Assembly (NCBI RefSeq): GCF_023078275.1
Contig: NC_062975.1
Coordinates: 22,598,641 to 22,662,640, forward strand
Direction: 5' to 3'
Length of the DNA: 64,000 bases
Source of the DNA: Leguminivora glycinivorella
Taxonomy: Eukaryota; Arthropoda; Insecta; Lepidoptera; Tortricidae
Position numbers and translations under genes: made by a program. The first letter of the stretch is position 1. Each line of letters opens with the position of its first letter. The notes under the pieces were generated by a model. The model was not told where the DNA came from. It worked only from the letters and a program-made list of their open reading frames with translations, and searched no databases. Below, in pieces: positions 32,596 through 44,544 of the stretch.

Positions 32596-33248
32596 GGGTC
32601 ACTATCAAATTTACCTTATCGCTAAACGACTATTTCGGCTAGATGTCAGAAAATGTAAATATACAGTCAGCATAAAGTCAATTCAGCTGGGATGACATGA
32701 AAGTAGAATACTCAATCAGCAAAAACTCAATATAACTGGATGGCTAAGGCTTAGAATGAATGAGTAGCCAAACGTCTGAAAATATACATAGTCCGTATGA
32801 TTCGCATATCTAAACAGCCAAAAGTGTAGTTAGTTAATTGATGTCAACACAGAACGATACAGTAGCAAAACGTCCGGAAATATAATGTGTCATGGACATG
32901 GAATAACAGTGCGAGAAGGTTTGAATTCTCAAGACACTTACGCATTTTAAAACCAGACGTTTTGCTAACGGGTCGTTTGGCGTTTATTCTTTATAGCAAT
33001 AAAAACATTAAACAATCCAGACTTTTTGCTCCTTGACTGTTTAGCGTTCATGTCTGTTTTGTAATACAGACATTCGAAGATAAAGATGTTTTGCAGTTAG
33101 ATCATTTTAAATTGTTACGTTTTAAGATCCAGACGTTTTGCTAAAGACGCATTTAGCATTTATGTCTACGTAGCCACGAAGACATAACACAATCCAGACA
33201 TGTCAGCTATATAGTCTTTTAGCGATAAGGTAAATTTGATAGTGACCC
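32596..33248. mobile_element. DNA transposon P7 with 8-bp target duplication
   Basis: 653 bp with 31-bp inverted ends (GGGTCACTATCAAATTTACC then TTATCGCTAAA) flanked by AAATAGTT at 32588-32595 and 33249-33256. The interior repeats the motif CAGACGTTTTGCT and close variants about four times, alternating with AACG/CGTT segments, and has no open frame. An 8-bp duplication occurs in hAT, P and Merlin elements. The GGGTCA ends do not settle which. Confidence 0.8.
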
Positions 33249-33259
33249 AAATAGTTATT

Positions 33260-34430
33260 TGTTTCACAAGGGAGCAAAGTTGTTGTTAAACCGCATGTGC
33301 CAATATATACCCGAGTAAGCGAAAGATTCTAATATTGAACCGCGAGCGTAGCTAGCTAGTGGTTCAAAAAGTGGAATCTTGAGCGTTGCGAAGGTTTCAA
33401 GGCACGAAGGTTAAACAATCTTTGCCACAGAGTGAAACACAAAATTTTTCACTACACCAACATGAACAACATACTGACTATAAAACAAAATCAAATCCAT
33501 CGATAAATCGATCAATATTTATGATTCAAAAATCATCATTTATATTAGGTAAATTCTACATCAAGTTAAAACTTGTATACAAATTATACAAATACAAATA
33601 ATTTATTAATAAAAACATAATTGTACAGTGATTGTTCTTAAAGGCTAAGAATTGTTATACATATAAGAGATGTTTTATACAAATGCCTGAGCTAGGATAG
33701 TTCCTGTGTTTCAGGCAGAAGAAGGACTAGATTAGTGACTTATTTTTAATTATTCACTTAAATAGAACTTATAAGAAAATAAACACAAGACTTATTTTCG
33801 TAGGTTCCGAACTATTACTATTACTATTAGTATGAAATTACTTTGCACTCGTGCGGATAAAATGCAATTTTGCTATCTGTTTTCAAATAGCAAAGTAAAT
33901 CTTTACCAGTTGGTGTGGTGAAAAAACCTTTTAATAACAGGACACACCAAAACTGCCAGAATACGATTTCTATTCATTCACATATTAAGTGTGTTTAAGT
34001 AAAAGAAAATTCTTACGTCTGTAAATACGTACTCTGTATAGCTACAAAACCTAAAAACTAGAGGTTATATAGGGGAAGGGAGCGATTATTTATACAGGGT
34101 TTACGAGTATTTTGATGTTAACAGTTCAAGTATGTCTTCTGGACGAGTTTTTGGGACTTCCCATTAAATGGCTATTGAGTTAAGCTAAAGCATTGATCAA
34201 CAATAAAATCTACATAAAATATCTTGCTTCGCCAAACATGCGATCGTCCCGATACTTTGCAAAATGACGATACGATTATTTTTGTCCTAGCAGTGTTCTA
34301 TTCTATTAATGCTAACCAATCGGTGTAACGGCGACCACAGGATTTAAGTAGATATTGTAAATAAAACAAATTACAAGTTTACTAAAAATAATACTTTGTT
34401 CACATTGGTTCATCGAGATCCCGGCTATCA
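33260..34430. other. Unassigned part of ELOVL intron 2
   Basis: AT-rich, with no recognised repeat end, SINE box or exon. The short frame at 33386-33601 has low-complexity K/N/Y composition and no family resemblance. Confidence 0.25.
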
Positions 34431-34447
34431 TTATTTACAATACTTAA

Positions 34448-34705
34448 TTACTGCGATGGCTCAGCGACCCGAAGTGGATCTTGGCCTCCGACACTAGATT
34501 CCGCCGTTCGTTCCTATCCTGTGCGATCTAATGCCACTCGGTCACTTGAAGGTCACACAGGTCTTTCTGGACCTCATCAATCCATCGGTATCTGGGCCTT
34601 CCGACCGGCTGTTTTTCAGTAGATCACCACAGGTGAGCTCTTTTGGCCGCACGATCCTCTCCCATCCTCTCCAAATGGCCGAGCCATCGCAGACGAGAAG
34701 CCTTA
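34448..34705 (-). pseudogene. RTE-type LINE C-terminus with an in-frame stop, interrupted by a MITE
   Basis: The - strand reads Q-P-V-G-R-P-R-Y-R-W-I-D-E-V-Q, D-L-Q-V-T-E-W-H then TAG, then I-A-Q-D-R-N-E-R-R, ending near 34448. This is the conserved end of RTE-clade proteins. The TAG replaces the usual W codon. Toward the N-terminus (higher coordinates) the sequence stops at the TTA target duplication of the MITE at 34706. Confidence 0.7.
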
Positions 34706-34849
34706 GGCCTGATTTAGACGGCGTGCGAACTCGCGTGCGATTTTAGTTACATTGCGGGCTGTTGAGGTTACATAAAATTTTGCACAGCCATTAAATACCG
34801 CAATGTAATAAAACTCGTATGCGAGTTCTCGTACGGTGTAAATGGGCCC
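34706..34849. mobile_element. Harbinger-like MITE P18, TTA target duplication
   Basis: 144 bp between TTA at 34703-34705 and TTA at 34850-34852. The ends GGCCTGATTTAGACGG and CCGTCTAAAT-like inverted sequence pair, and the core has ACTCGCGTGCGA/TCGTATGCGAGT. The sister at 45675-45897 has TAA duplications. Confidence 0.65.
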
Positions 34850-35428
34850 TTACTCTCGCCGATGACGTTGGGCTCGCCTACTACTTAGCTCTTCCACCTC
34901 CATTTACAATGTGTCTTAAATTTCGACCTGTCCTGTCATTTCGCTTACACTTATGAATTTTGGATGGATGATTCGCGAATTTCTTTATACCTAAAATAGG
35001 TAAGTCTTAGCTATGGCTAATGACCATATACAATATTAATTAAGGTCAAGGTTTTTAATTCAAAAGTAACATTACAAAAAGTATCCAATCAAAACATTGG
35101 TGCCTTAACAAGTTTTTTACATCCAGTCAATTAGTAAAATTCTAATAAACTCTTAAGAAAATCTCATTATTCTATAGTCAAATAGTTCGCAAAAAGTAGT
35201 ATCCGGGTATTTGATTTGCGTAAAACTTTAATACCCATCATGTACGTAATATTTACCAGTACTGTTTAAGTACGCATCTTTGCTTAGATGAGGTCATTAT
35301 AGTCACTACTTTTACTTAGTATGTTAATCGGTTTATCGTTTAATTATATGCTGCTTCATGGCAAGGAATATTACTACTATTAGCGACCCTAAGATCCTAT
35401 GTGATTGTGACTAAAAAGTTTTAAATTC

Positions 35429-35801
35429 ACACTGAGAGAAAAAACAACCAGTTTTCATGTTAGTTCAACAAGTTTTTTGGTTATTAAAATAGCACCTACG
35501 TGCTCTTTGTTTCAATCAACAAGTTAATTTTTTTTAAGTGTAACTAGTACATTCTACAAGTTACTCGTCATTTGAATCAAAAATATATTTGGTTCAACAA
35601 GTCGATTTTATAAAAGCAATATTGTTTTAAACATATGTTTGGCTGATTCAATCAAACATCTTTTAACAAGTTTGACCTTGTTGTTCGAACAAATTAGACT
35701 TGTATCACCAATATTGTGATTTATTCCGTTTAGTAAAATACTTTTGTTAAGCCCGCAGCAAGTCGAACTTGTTAAATTCACAATGCTAATTTCTCTCAGC
35801 G
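35429..35801. mobile_element. Palindromic MITE P15 (CACTGAGAGAAA ends)
   Basis: Bounded by CACTGAGAGAAA and TTTCTCTCAG(C/T)G. Inside, repeated (T)CAACAAG(T) motifs alternate on both strands. The second copy is at 62293-62541. Confidence 0.7.
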
Positions 35802-35809
35802 CAACGTCA

Positions 35810-36440
35810 ATACATAATAAAAATTATTTCCAATTATTCAATGCATATTGAATCTTCATAATAATAAGACATTTTGGGTCACTATAACCGAAAATTTTAA
35901 GTATATGCATACACAAATTATCGATAAAAATATGTTCCAGAAATTTATTTAACGATATCTCACGTATCACACTTCAACCAAGCTAGACAGGTTACTTATA
36001 ATTATTACGAGTTAAAATTACTCAAAATGATAATCCAGGATTTCAACTGGCGACCTTCGCACAAAAATATCCATATCACAAAAACGCGGCTCGTTTTCGC
36101 ACCTGCATTCTGCGGTTTTCATCAATGGCTAATCATCGTCCATTGACTTAAAAACGTAATGACATAATTATAACAATCCTTGGAATTAAATTAGTTTCTA
36201 TTATGCGATAAATTTTACATCATCATTAAAGAGTCGTTAGCGAAATGGCGCCAGACTACGAATCGATAAAATTGGGTAATAACTATTGGCTGTGTACGTG
36301 ATTGAAATACAAAAGATCGGACTTGGACCGGGATAATATAATTATGTTCTTAAACTACGACCGGACCAGATTATGGCCTTACTACGTCCGAAAGAAAGGT
36401 ATGGATATGGGCTTTGTAAACACCATCTCGGTTTTTGTAG
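35810..36440. other. Unassigned part of ELOVL intron 2
   Basis: Nothing recognisable. No splice-bounded frame with ELOVL similarity occurs here. Confidence 0.2.
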
Positions 36441-36770
36441 TATATAATATATGTATGTATACCTATAATTCACGGCGGATGGCATTCCAAAGCAGAGCTC
36501 AACTGGGGAAGTACCTCCATCTTGCAGAAAATCGCAGCCAAACAACACAATACCCTCATAGTGTTGTGTTCCTACTGTCCAGTGCGGCCAGTAAGTTTGC
36601 CAGGGCTCAACGAGAGTGCAACCTTAAGGTCAGCCGACCCTCGATCGTTGTAGGTACATAGGCTACGCAGATTGCTTTGCGGAGATTGCGGGCCATATGC
36701 TTGCTGGGAACCGAACTAATCTAAATAAGGGTTTCGTTTTTCCTTTTTGAGGTACGGAACCCTAAAAATC
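36440..36770. repeat. Unclassified LINE/SINE-like fragment
   Basis: CTGGGGAAGTACCTCCATC, AGAAAATCGCAGCCAAACAAC and GCCAGGGCTCAACGAGAG have an echo at 38345-38400 (AGAAAACCGCAGCCAATTAAC). It ends in GGTACGGAACCCTAAAA. No protein could be assigned. Confidence 0.4.
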
Positions 36771-37700
36771 TTGAATTATTGTTTAGATACTACCTAAAAC
36801 CTTTAAATTGCACTGGAATGCATAAACGGCATAAAATTATATAATTTTAGAAACCAGTCGTACTCGTGGCCTTAATAATGCTTACTATTCCTTATGACCA
36901 AGTGATAAGGTTCTATTTTCGCATAAATATGCAAATATGACCAGCTGATAAATGTAGGCTTATGCATTTTAAGTATATAAATGCATTCTATTCTGCCATG
37001 ATTCACGTAGTTAAACGTGACTAGCTTGAATATGATGGCAATATATCGTTTGTAAAAGATTGATAAATACGTATTTATAAATATGAATAAGACCTACCAC
37101 AGTCGCAGATCGAGTGTATACGGAAATACCTATAGGTTTATTGAATACTTACCTCATAGGTAGTATTATGCATGTCGCATATTACAATTAAGGAAACTGA
37201 GTGAAATGAACAAATTTGAGTAAAATATACTTTAAATTTGTACAAACATGTTTAAACCAACCCTACCTCGACTACCCACCATGTATAGTTTGAGCCATTC
37301 AAAATTTTAACCAAATATTGAATCGAGGCTAGGATGCAAATCGTAAAATTGTTTATGTAGCATTTATGTAAAAAAAATGTGTATGTATGCGTGCACTTAT
37401 TGAATACACAACAACTACAAATATTTCATACATATTTCAAATACGACACCCACACAAATACACTACACATTTTAGACACTGTTAATTGTCTAAATTACAA
37501 AGTATGATGAAGCTTTAGCATTTTCTTTCGAGGTTTATTGCATGTTATAAGATACTAAACCTCAATTTTAACGACTAAAGAATACAAAACAAAACAGAAC
37601 TTTATTCCAATAGCATATGATTTAAACTAATTGAACTAAAAAAAGACTTACCATACATAGGGTCTTCAACCATTAGAAGCCAACTATTCAACCATTATTC
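36770..37700. other. Unassigned part of ELOVL intron 2
   Basis: Very AT-rich. No repeat family or exon identified. Confidence 0.2.
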
Positions 37701-37710
37701 TTGTCTTTTA

Positions 37711-37962
37711 GGCACTGGTCCCACCGCGAGCTAGTAAGCTATGAGCTATCGGCTATAAAAACGAACAAAAGATAAGCACTCCCGTGCGAATAAAAGAGAC
37801 ACGGCGATTTTGATAGTTCACCGATGGCGATGTTTATAGTTTATAGTAGGCGAGTAACTATAAACATCGCCATGTCTCTTTTATTTGCACGGGAGTGACT
37901 ATCTTTTGTTCGATTTTTATAGCCTAGCTCATAGCTTACTAGCTCGCGGTAGGACCAGTGCC
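37711..37962. mobile_element. Harbinger-like MITE P2, intact copy
   Basis: Ends GGCACTGGTCCCACCGCGAG and its complement, flanked by TTA on both sides (37708-37710, 37963-37965). The arms include GACACGGCGATTTTGATAG and CTATAAACATCGCCATGTC. A 3-bp TWA duplication fits PIF/Harbinger elements. Confidence 0.8.
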
Positions 37963-38637
37963 TTAGGGATGATGATGATACCTAGAAAACACATGTGTGA
38001 ATAGGGAACTTGACTGTTCTTATAATAAAATATTTTATACCATGCATCAAATAAAGCATCAGATAATTATAAGAAAAACATGGACAGAAATTATTTTTAA
38101 ATCCAATTTCTATTTAATAAGTCAGGTAGTAATATATAAAGTAAATTGACCGTGACGACACTAAATTAGATTTCATATTAATTCCAAATTAGCAAGTCGT
38201 TCAAATTCGTTTTGACAGTTCTTAAAAAGAAGCTGATTTGACTAGGAGGCAAGTAGCCTATTCCTTTATTTCTGGATTCTGGCGTGCTGCGCCGAAATTG
38301 CTGGAAAAGTTAAGATGTCTGGTGGTAACACACTGTTAATAATGAATACCTACCAACTGGAGAATACCTCGTACCTACAGAAAACCGCAGCCAATTAACA
38401 CAAGACCTTACTATTTTATGCTATGCTGTGCTAAATATTTTGCTGTGTTTCTGTCAATGAGTAAGGTTATCCTGGGTACGTAGCAACAACTGCAAAACAA
38501 TGCACAAAGGCTTACAATAATATCGTTGAAATAGCAGAGCTCTTGCTCTTCCGTATTGGCGTCACAGAGCCAGACTGCTTTTCGATTGGCGTCTAGCATC
38601 AACGATTGTCAATCGGCTAAGCCGGCAGGGCTCAACG

Positions 38638-38964
38638 GGCCATTTTTTTTTTTTCAAAGTTGTCCACCCCACTTTTTTTGTAACATGGGTATTTTTTACG
38701 CGATTCATACTCAGAATCGCGAGGTCTTTCGATCCTGATAGGAGAAAAAAAATGTCCCAAGAATTCCATACATTTTTTCGAACCTTCCATTCCGTTACCG
38801 CCATACAAAATGTATGAAAAAATGGTAACGGAATGGGAAAAAAACCTTGGGACACTTTTTTTCTCCTATTAGAATTGAAAGAGCTCGCGATTCTAAGTGG
38901 AAACCACATAAAAAATTCCAAATCCAAAAAAAAAGTGGGGTGGACAACTTTGAAAAAAATGGCC
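38638..38964. mobile_element. Palindromic MITE P4, intact copy
   Basis: GGCCATTTTTTTTTTTTC to AAAAAAATGGCC with CAACG directly on both outer sides (38633-38637 and 38965-38969). That suggests a 5-bp target duplication. Inner arms: CCACCCCACTTTTTTTG and its complement. Confidence 0.7.
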
Positions 38965-38969
38965 CAACG

Positions 38970-40170
38970 TACCTATAGAAATATATAACGTTAGGGCCAG
39001 TCGGCAACGCGTATGTACTGTAAGAATAGGCTGCCACGAACTTAACATTCCTCCTTCTATTTTTATATACTTACACAATAGAGTCAATAGAGACCTACTG
39101 ACTATCAATATGCCGGACGATAACGACCTGTCAAGAAGTAAAAAATGAGATGTATTTTTTTAAGTTGCTGCTGACCTAAGAACTGACAGGGGGGCTCTTT
39201 ATACAAATATATATACAGTAAGGTTAGACAATCTCAGTGCAAACTTTCATATTTTAAGGTCAATTATGTATATACACGGTGTAACATAAGGAAACCGAAA
39301 AATTTTATAAGTGTATTCCTGTTCACATTTTTAGGACTGACACCTAAACTATTCTGTATTTCGACTAGTTGTTTATTGAAATAAAAACTTCTAATTTGTT
39401 ACTCTGTACAAAAAAACCTTCTGTTGGTGATGACTGATGATCCCACAATGGGGTCCATAGTCTTAATATACCTAAGAATATTGAAAAATGTCAAAAAGTG
39501 CCAAATAACAGTGCAAAAAGTTGTATTTGTCACTAATAACATATTTTTATACCACGTCGGTGGCAAACAGGTATACGGCTCGCCTGATGGAAAGTGGTCA
39601 CCGTAAACTATGGACATTTACTTTTTATGTAAAAAATACACCTTAACAATGAAGACAAAAATCTTTATAGAGAAATTCAGCTTAACTTTCCAGGACTTTT
39701 CAGTACAGATGGTGTTTTTTTTTACTCACTAGTACGAGAAATGGTTTATTTCTTGTCACTTAAAAACTTCGGAGATCCATTTGTACTGAAAAACGTCTTT
39801 TTGTACACGTGCGAAAAGGAAATTCGTAACTCGTGTGGGTGTGTTTTAATTTACACGTGCGAAAAGGAAATTGTAACTCGTGTCGATTTAAAACACTCCC
39901 TTCGGGTGTGTTTTAATTTATCGCCACTCGTTTCGAACTTCCTCTTTTTCGCACTTGTATCGAAATGTACTATTTCCTCAAGCTACACTGTGTATAACAA
40001 TAACAAATCACACAGCTTCAGCGTACATCCGTAGCGTTGCATTGCGCGGCGGACCGTTAAGCTCGCGCATGCGCACCGCACTATGCGCAGGCGTCGGTCA
40101 AGGTCAAACGTTGCGTAAGGAAGTGCAGGTGCGCTGAACATTACGCATTTTTCTCAGCCTGTTAGATATT
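38970..40170. other. Unassigned part of ELOVL intron 2
   Basis: No gene. 39795-39960 has three ACACGTGCGAAAAGGAAATT-like or related units with GTGTGTTTTAATTTA spacers, a short local duplication. 40030-40140 is GC-rich (GCGCATGCGC) and resembles a MITE core without a recognised partner. Confidence 0.3.
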
Positions 40171-40177
40171 ATACACC

Positions 40178-40676
40178 GTGTTTTTTTAAACTGTTTAATT
40201 CAACACGCAATCCGAAAAAAAACTTTTCTCCTTTTCACACGTAATATTTATTTTAGAGGCCTTTTTCAGACGATAAATGGGAGGGTTCTATCCTGTACAC
40301 ATGCCCCAGCCAACGCAGTCGCCTCTGTTTGAGAAGCTCGCTCAGACTGAGCAGCTGTGCTATTTCTAGAACCCTCTGGTTTTACAGTTGTCTTGCCATG
40401 ATATGCCCAAGATCTTACGCATAATAAATGAAATAATTAAAGTGACGGACCTTAATAATAACATTAAAGTTAGTATCAAGTGTCTGACGGCACAAAAACG
40501 AATAACATTAGGGAGTGATAAAGGATGTCACAAACGCGTTTAGCGTTCAGTAATTAAATTTATTTTTTTCATAATTCAATAATCGTAAGAGTTAAGACGC
40601 TAGTTTTTTAGAGAAATTGTATTTGACCTAAAGAACCTTCCCTTAAAGTTAACAGAATTCAATAAAAACACCGTGT
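40178..40676. mobile_element. MITE P19 (CACCGTGT ends) containing an RTE fragment
   Basis: Ends ACACCGTGTTTTTTTAAAC and TTCAATAAAAACACCGTGT, with the AAGAGTTAAGACGCTAGTTT and CTAAAGAACCTTCCC landmarks of the intact copy at 56076-56457. Positions 40258-40425 interrupt it. Confidence 0.65.
40258..40425 (-). pseudogene. RTE-type LINE fragment inside P19
   Basis: The - strand carries in shifting frames R-K-I-L-G-I-S-W-Q-D, L-S-E-L-L-K-Q-R-R-L-R-W-L-G-H-V and a few further residues. This matches the region before the C-terminus of RTE-clade proteins. Short and frameshifted. Confidence 0.55.
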
Positions 40677-40880
40677 ATAGAAACATACATATATTCACGC
40701 CCATACTACTGCACTTATTTTATTGCCATCCCGTGTAATATTTTTACCTATTTATAATTACTTGAGTAGGTAATACTTGTTTTATGACAGCTTCATACTC
40801 CCCCCTTCATAACCCCACTTGACCGTGAAGATTCATCAATTGCACAACTTAATCGCTGCAATTATTCCACCGTACCTATG

Positions 40881-41035
40881 TAAATATATGTGAGTGTACA
40901 CGGGAAAACGTCCCACTTTGTCGATTGCTATAAAGCCGCTTCGTCAATTTATTCATATAAAGATACAAGTAAATCTCGCCTTAATGGTAACCGACAAAGT
41001 GGGACGTTTTACTAAACACACTCACATATATTGAA
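40881..41035. mobile_element. Palindromic MITE (ACGTCCCACTTTGTCG arms)
   Basis: ATATGTGAGTGTAC and AAAACGTCCCACTTTGTCG on the left pair with CGACAAAGTGGGACGTTTTA and ACACTCACATAT on the right, about 155 bp. Confidence 0.65.
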
Positions 41036-41086
41036 ATAATATACGGCATATGTAATGTACATACATACAATATACAGGCTGGGGCC

Positions 41087-41415
41087 TGTAACAAAAGCAA
41101 AAAATTAAACTGTAGGCTGTACTCCTTAAACTGACCAACATTTCTTCAGCGACTTTTAAAAATTATGAAGTCTTTAATTTTCTTATTTTTCATACAAAAT
41201 AAATATTAGCTTCAATGGACGCCATTATTGTTGTCATTGACGTTGTCAGTCACACTTTAGACTTAACAGAATTCGCAATACATTACCTCTTAGGAAAAAC
41301 TTTCAAGGGTGATAAATAACAAAACACAAGTTATTTTTAAAAGTCGCTGAACAAATGTTGGTCTGTGTAAAGAGTACAGCCTACAGTTTAATTTTTTGCT
41401 TTTGTTACAGGCCCC
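41087..41415. mobile_element. Palindromic MITE (GGGGCCTGTAACAAAAGC arms)
   Basis: Ends GGGGCCTGTAACAAAAGC / GCTTTTGTTACAGGCCCC with about 45-bp outer arms continuing through CTGTAGGCTGTACTC. Inner arms (AAAGTCGCTGAA) are weaker. About 330 bp, non-coding. Confidence 0.75.
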
Positions 41416-41417
41416 AC

Positions 41418-41765
41418 CCGGTATAAAATCACGCCTGTATCTCATAAAGGGGTAGGCAGGGCACATAAAACTCAAGCCTCAGTGCCACTCTTGGTAACAA
41501 AGCCTCCGCCACACATAAAGCGTTTTGATAGAGTAGCGTTAGCGGAGCGTCAGGGGAGCGCAATGATAGCGGTGCGCCGGCGGAACGCTGGCGTTCCGCT
41601 CGCAATCCGCGCTCGTTAGTTCCCGCCGGCGTCCGCTGGGCGCAACGCCAGCGTTCGTCCGGCGCACCGCTATGGTTGCGCTCCGCTACCGCTCCGCCTA
41701 CGCTATCAAACCGCGCATGTGTGGCCGAGCTTTAAGGGGTTGAAAGAAAACGAAATTGTGACATT
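41418..41765 (-). repeat. Repeat D copy split by a GC-rich MITE
   Basis: CACGCCTGTATCTCATAAAGG to GCCACTCTTGG on the left and AAGGGGTTGAAAGAAAACG on the right are contiguous in other D copies. 41499-41732 separates them here. Confidence 0.65.
41499..41732. mobile_element. GC-rich palindromic MITE P3, copy 2
   Basis: AGCCTCCGCCACACATAAAG to CATGTGTGGCCGAGCT with the same GCGGTGCGCCGG and GCTGGCGTTCCGCTC arms as the copy at 19648, in opposite orientation. Confidence 0.7.
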
Positions 41766-41769
41766 GTTT

Positions 41770-42860
41770 AGTTTGGCATTATAATTATAAATAATTATCG
41801 ATAGCACATTAAAAAAAAAAAAATTGACTTGTTCTTAGAGTACTAATCTAAACCTTCACTCAACCTCAATTATAAAATGAGTTGTTCCAGTATTAAATTT
41901 TTCCTTATTTTAAAGCTTAGCCGCCGCATGGTAAATTTTGGCGACAGACATCTCGATTTATCTCAGCCTAATCAAATTATTTGGTAAAAGGCATCTACGT
42001 CAAATTCACAATCGCCAAACTTAAATGCGGTTTTGTATTTTTTATGGTCTACAAAATGGGTAGCCCACTCTGCAATGGTTTCAGTGTTGCCTTTCCAACA
42101 ATCAACTTTGCAATTATGAAACAGTGGCATTGCACCGAACCCATTAGATGTCTACAAGATAATAGTCATTACACAGATTGCTTAGGTTTCGTTTTTACAC
42201 GGTTTTGAGTGCTTTGATTAATGCTTGTGTTTATCATTGGACTGACAAGGTCGTCTGATATTAAAATTATTTTCGCTTTCGCTGTGTATGTCGAAAATAT
42301 TTAAGTATTTGTGTATAGGCACAGAATATATAATAGTACAAGTACAGAAGGCCCACTGCTTTGATGTTCACGAAATGCCGCCTTTTAAATGCCTACAAAA
42401 TTCTAACAAAGAAACGAGCCGCACGTGCGCAGCGTCGGACGATAGGTTTGCCTATGTATAAAATGGTATACTATTATATTCCAGTCTTGGGTACTTCCTA
42501 GGTACCTATATGTATATACCTACAGTATTAATATATTTTTGTTCAAGTCCCAACATCACAAGCCTTATTGAACTTTTCCGTAGGACTTAATCAATATTAA
42601 TAGTAGATCTGTGTAAGATTGTACTATTTTATTCATGATGTCTATTTAACTATGCACTATTAGCCATTCACACGTGGACATCGCATATAAAGCTTTAAAA
42701 AAACTCGCGACGTAAAGTAACAATAGAAAGTGGGAACGTGCGTTCCGTAAGAACGCGCGCCACCCCTGATGAGGCCGCGAACTCGCGGCCGCCAGCATGT
42801 ACTTGTAGCACGGCGATAGTATCGCGGAGTGAGCCGCCCCTGGTATAGGTTACTTAGATT
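41770..42860. other. Unassigned part of ELOVL intron 2
   Basis: No exon or recognised transposon. 42720-42850 is a GC-rich patch (CGCGCGCCACCCC, GAGGCCGCGAACTCGCGGCC) whose palindromic GCCGCGAACTCGCGGC may be a MITE centre. Confidence 0.25.
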
Positions 42861-42865
42861 GTACA

Positions 42866-42956
42866 GTGTACTATCAGCTGCGAAAGTGCATGGATAATTT
42901 ATCAATGAATTCATTTATAATTTCTCCATGCACTTTTGCAGCTGATAGTCTCTAAC
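42866..42956. repeat. Short perfect-looking hairpin
   Basis: ACTATCAGCTGCGAAAGTGC and GCACTTTTGCAGCTGATAGT pair as arms around an AT-rich loop with TCAATGAATTCATT. Probably a very small MITE. Confidence 0.55.
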
Positions 42957-43811
42957 AAATTAGGATGAAAGAAAACTGAATTCGTACTTTTGGAAACAAT
43001 ATAATATATCTCGAGATTCTCAAGGATCTTGTTTCAAACGATGTTGATAAAATTTTTGCTATGTGAAAGATTTTGGAGGCAAAAATTGGTTAAATTCGCT
43101 CACATTCTTAAGTAAACATTTGTTCACAAAGAAGTGGATCTTTTGATAAGGAACTTGACAATGTGTCCAAAATAGTCATAAATCATAATAAACACAAAAT
43201 GGCAAAAAAAGTTATGTCAATATAATGATGTTACAAACATCATTTCATTTATTTTGTGCTGTCATAGTACGTTAATAAAATTAGGAAACATACTTGGATT
43301 TACGTTGATATTCATTCATTCATTTCTTTATTTCTTGAACAATATAAATTGTGTTAGAAAAACTTACGAGCTAAGAACATGCTTATGATGTAAGTAAAAC
43401 TAATGAATGAGTGGACATGTCAGAAAATAAATATAGACTTACCATAACATAATACAATTAACAATAAAATAGCAAGTAAAGAAAAAAAATGCATATAAAC
43501 TAACCAATGTCAAATATAACAGAAAAAAAAAACTAGAAATATTTAATCACATGTCCATCCAAAAAAAAACAATACTTAACTAAAAAACAAGAATTAACTA
43601 CGATATTCCATAATGCTAATAAGTCATAATAATAGTCATAATAAATACATGTCAAATTAAATTGGTTCATTATTATACTGGAAGAACTCCTCAACTGAAT
43701 AAAATCGTTTTTCAAGCAGAAATGACCTCAATTTACTTTTAAATAACAATGGATTTGTATAACCATAGAACTAGGATTTGATAAGCGTAAGCGAAATGTT
43801 GGGTCTGTAGA

Positions 43812-43991
43812 TCCATACTAATATTATAAATAGGAAAGTGTGTGTGTCTGTTTGTTTGTCCGTCTTTCACGGCAAAACGGAGCGACGAATTGACGTGATT
43901 TTTTAAGTGGAAATAGTTGAAGGGATGGAGAGTGACATAAGCTACTTTTTGTCTCTTTCTGACGCGAGCGAAGCCGCTGGTAAAAGCTAGT
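43812..43991 (+). mobile_element. Lep1-like Helitron remnant
   Basis: TCCATACTAATATTATAAA start, GTTTGTCCGTC...CACGGCAAAACGGAGCGACG body, and the GCGAGCGAAGCCGC-GGTAAAAGCTAGT end match the non-autonomous Helitron family called Lep1 in Lepidoptera. It inserted between A and T as Helitrons do. About 180 bp. Confidence 0.75.
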
Positions 43992-44092
43992 ATAAAATAA
44001 TTTACTCGTATTGTCGTCAAAAATATTGGTCTAAATATTTCGGGTTATTAACGCCCACGGTGTATACTTTATATTTACCTTAGTACCATCAT

Positions 44093-44220
44093 CCTCCTTG
44101 CGTTATCCCGGCATTTGCCACGGCTCATGGGAGCCTGGGGTCTGCTTTGACAACGAATCCCAAGATTTGGCGTAGGCACTAGTTTTACTAAATCGACTGC
44201 CATCTGACCTTCCAACCCGA
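44093..44220 (-). mobile_element. SINE-C tail
   Basis: CATCCTCCTTGCGTTATCCC, CCACGGCTCATGGGAGCC and AATCCCAAGATTTGGCGTAGG are the reverse of the tail of the full copy at 59486-59803. Confidence 0.65.
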
Positions 44221-44297
44221 AGGGTAACTAGACCTTATTGGAATAAAATTTAACTAGACCTTAATTTTTATCTTTTCATAATTTTTTTTCTTTTCAG

Positions 44298-44488
44298 ACC
44301 CCCGAACAGAAGAATGGACCCTAATGTCAGGCCCCGGACCCCTACTGACCATATTGGCCACATACGTGTACTTCTGTACGTCAGTGGGTCCCCGCTACAT
44401 GAGGGACCGAAAGCCATACGACCTCAAGAACACTATAGTCGTGTACAATATATCGCAAGTGCTGATGTCTGTGTTCTTGGTTTATGAG
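44298..44488 (+). CDS. ELOVL: ELOVL gene 1, second coding exon
   Basis: Residues 16-79 of the elongase. The exon lies between a pyrimidine-rich TTTTCAG acceptor and a GAG|GTAAGC donor in phase 0. It holds the conserved D-P-R-T segment, the W-x-L-M-S-x-P-x-P motif, a first hydrophobic span (about residues 32-48), the G-P-R-x-M-x-x-R-K-P-Y loop and the start of the second span beginning N-T-I-V-V-Y-N. All are hallmarks of the ELO family N-terminal half. The preceding intron is 12.75 kb, by far the largest in the gene, and is filled with MITEs and LINE remnants. An RTE fragment begins only about 60 bases after the donor. Confidence 0.93.
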
Positions 44489-44544
44489 GTAAGCGGGTTA
44501 ATATTAATTCGGGTACACCAATATCATACAGTTGTTCATTTTTA

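Noticed and set aside
36302..36661. 119-codon frame in ELOVL intron 2
   Set aside because: It overlaps an unclassified repeat fragment, with an opposing frame on the other strand and no recognisable domain.
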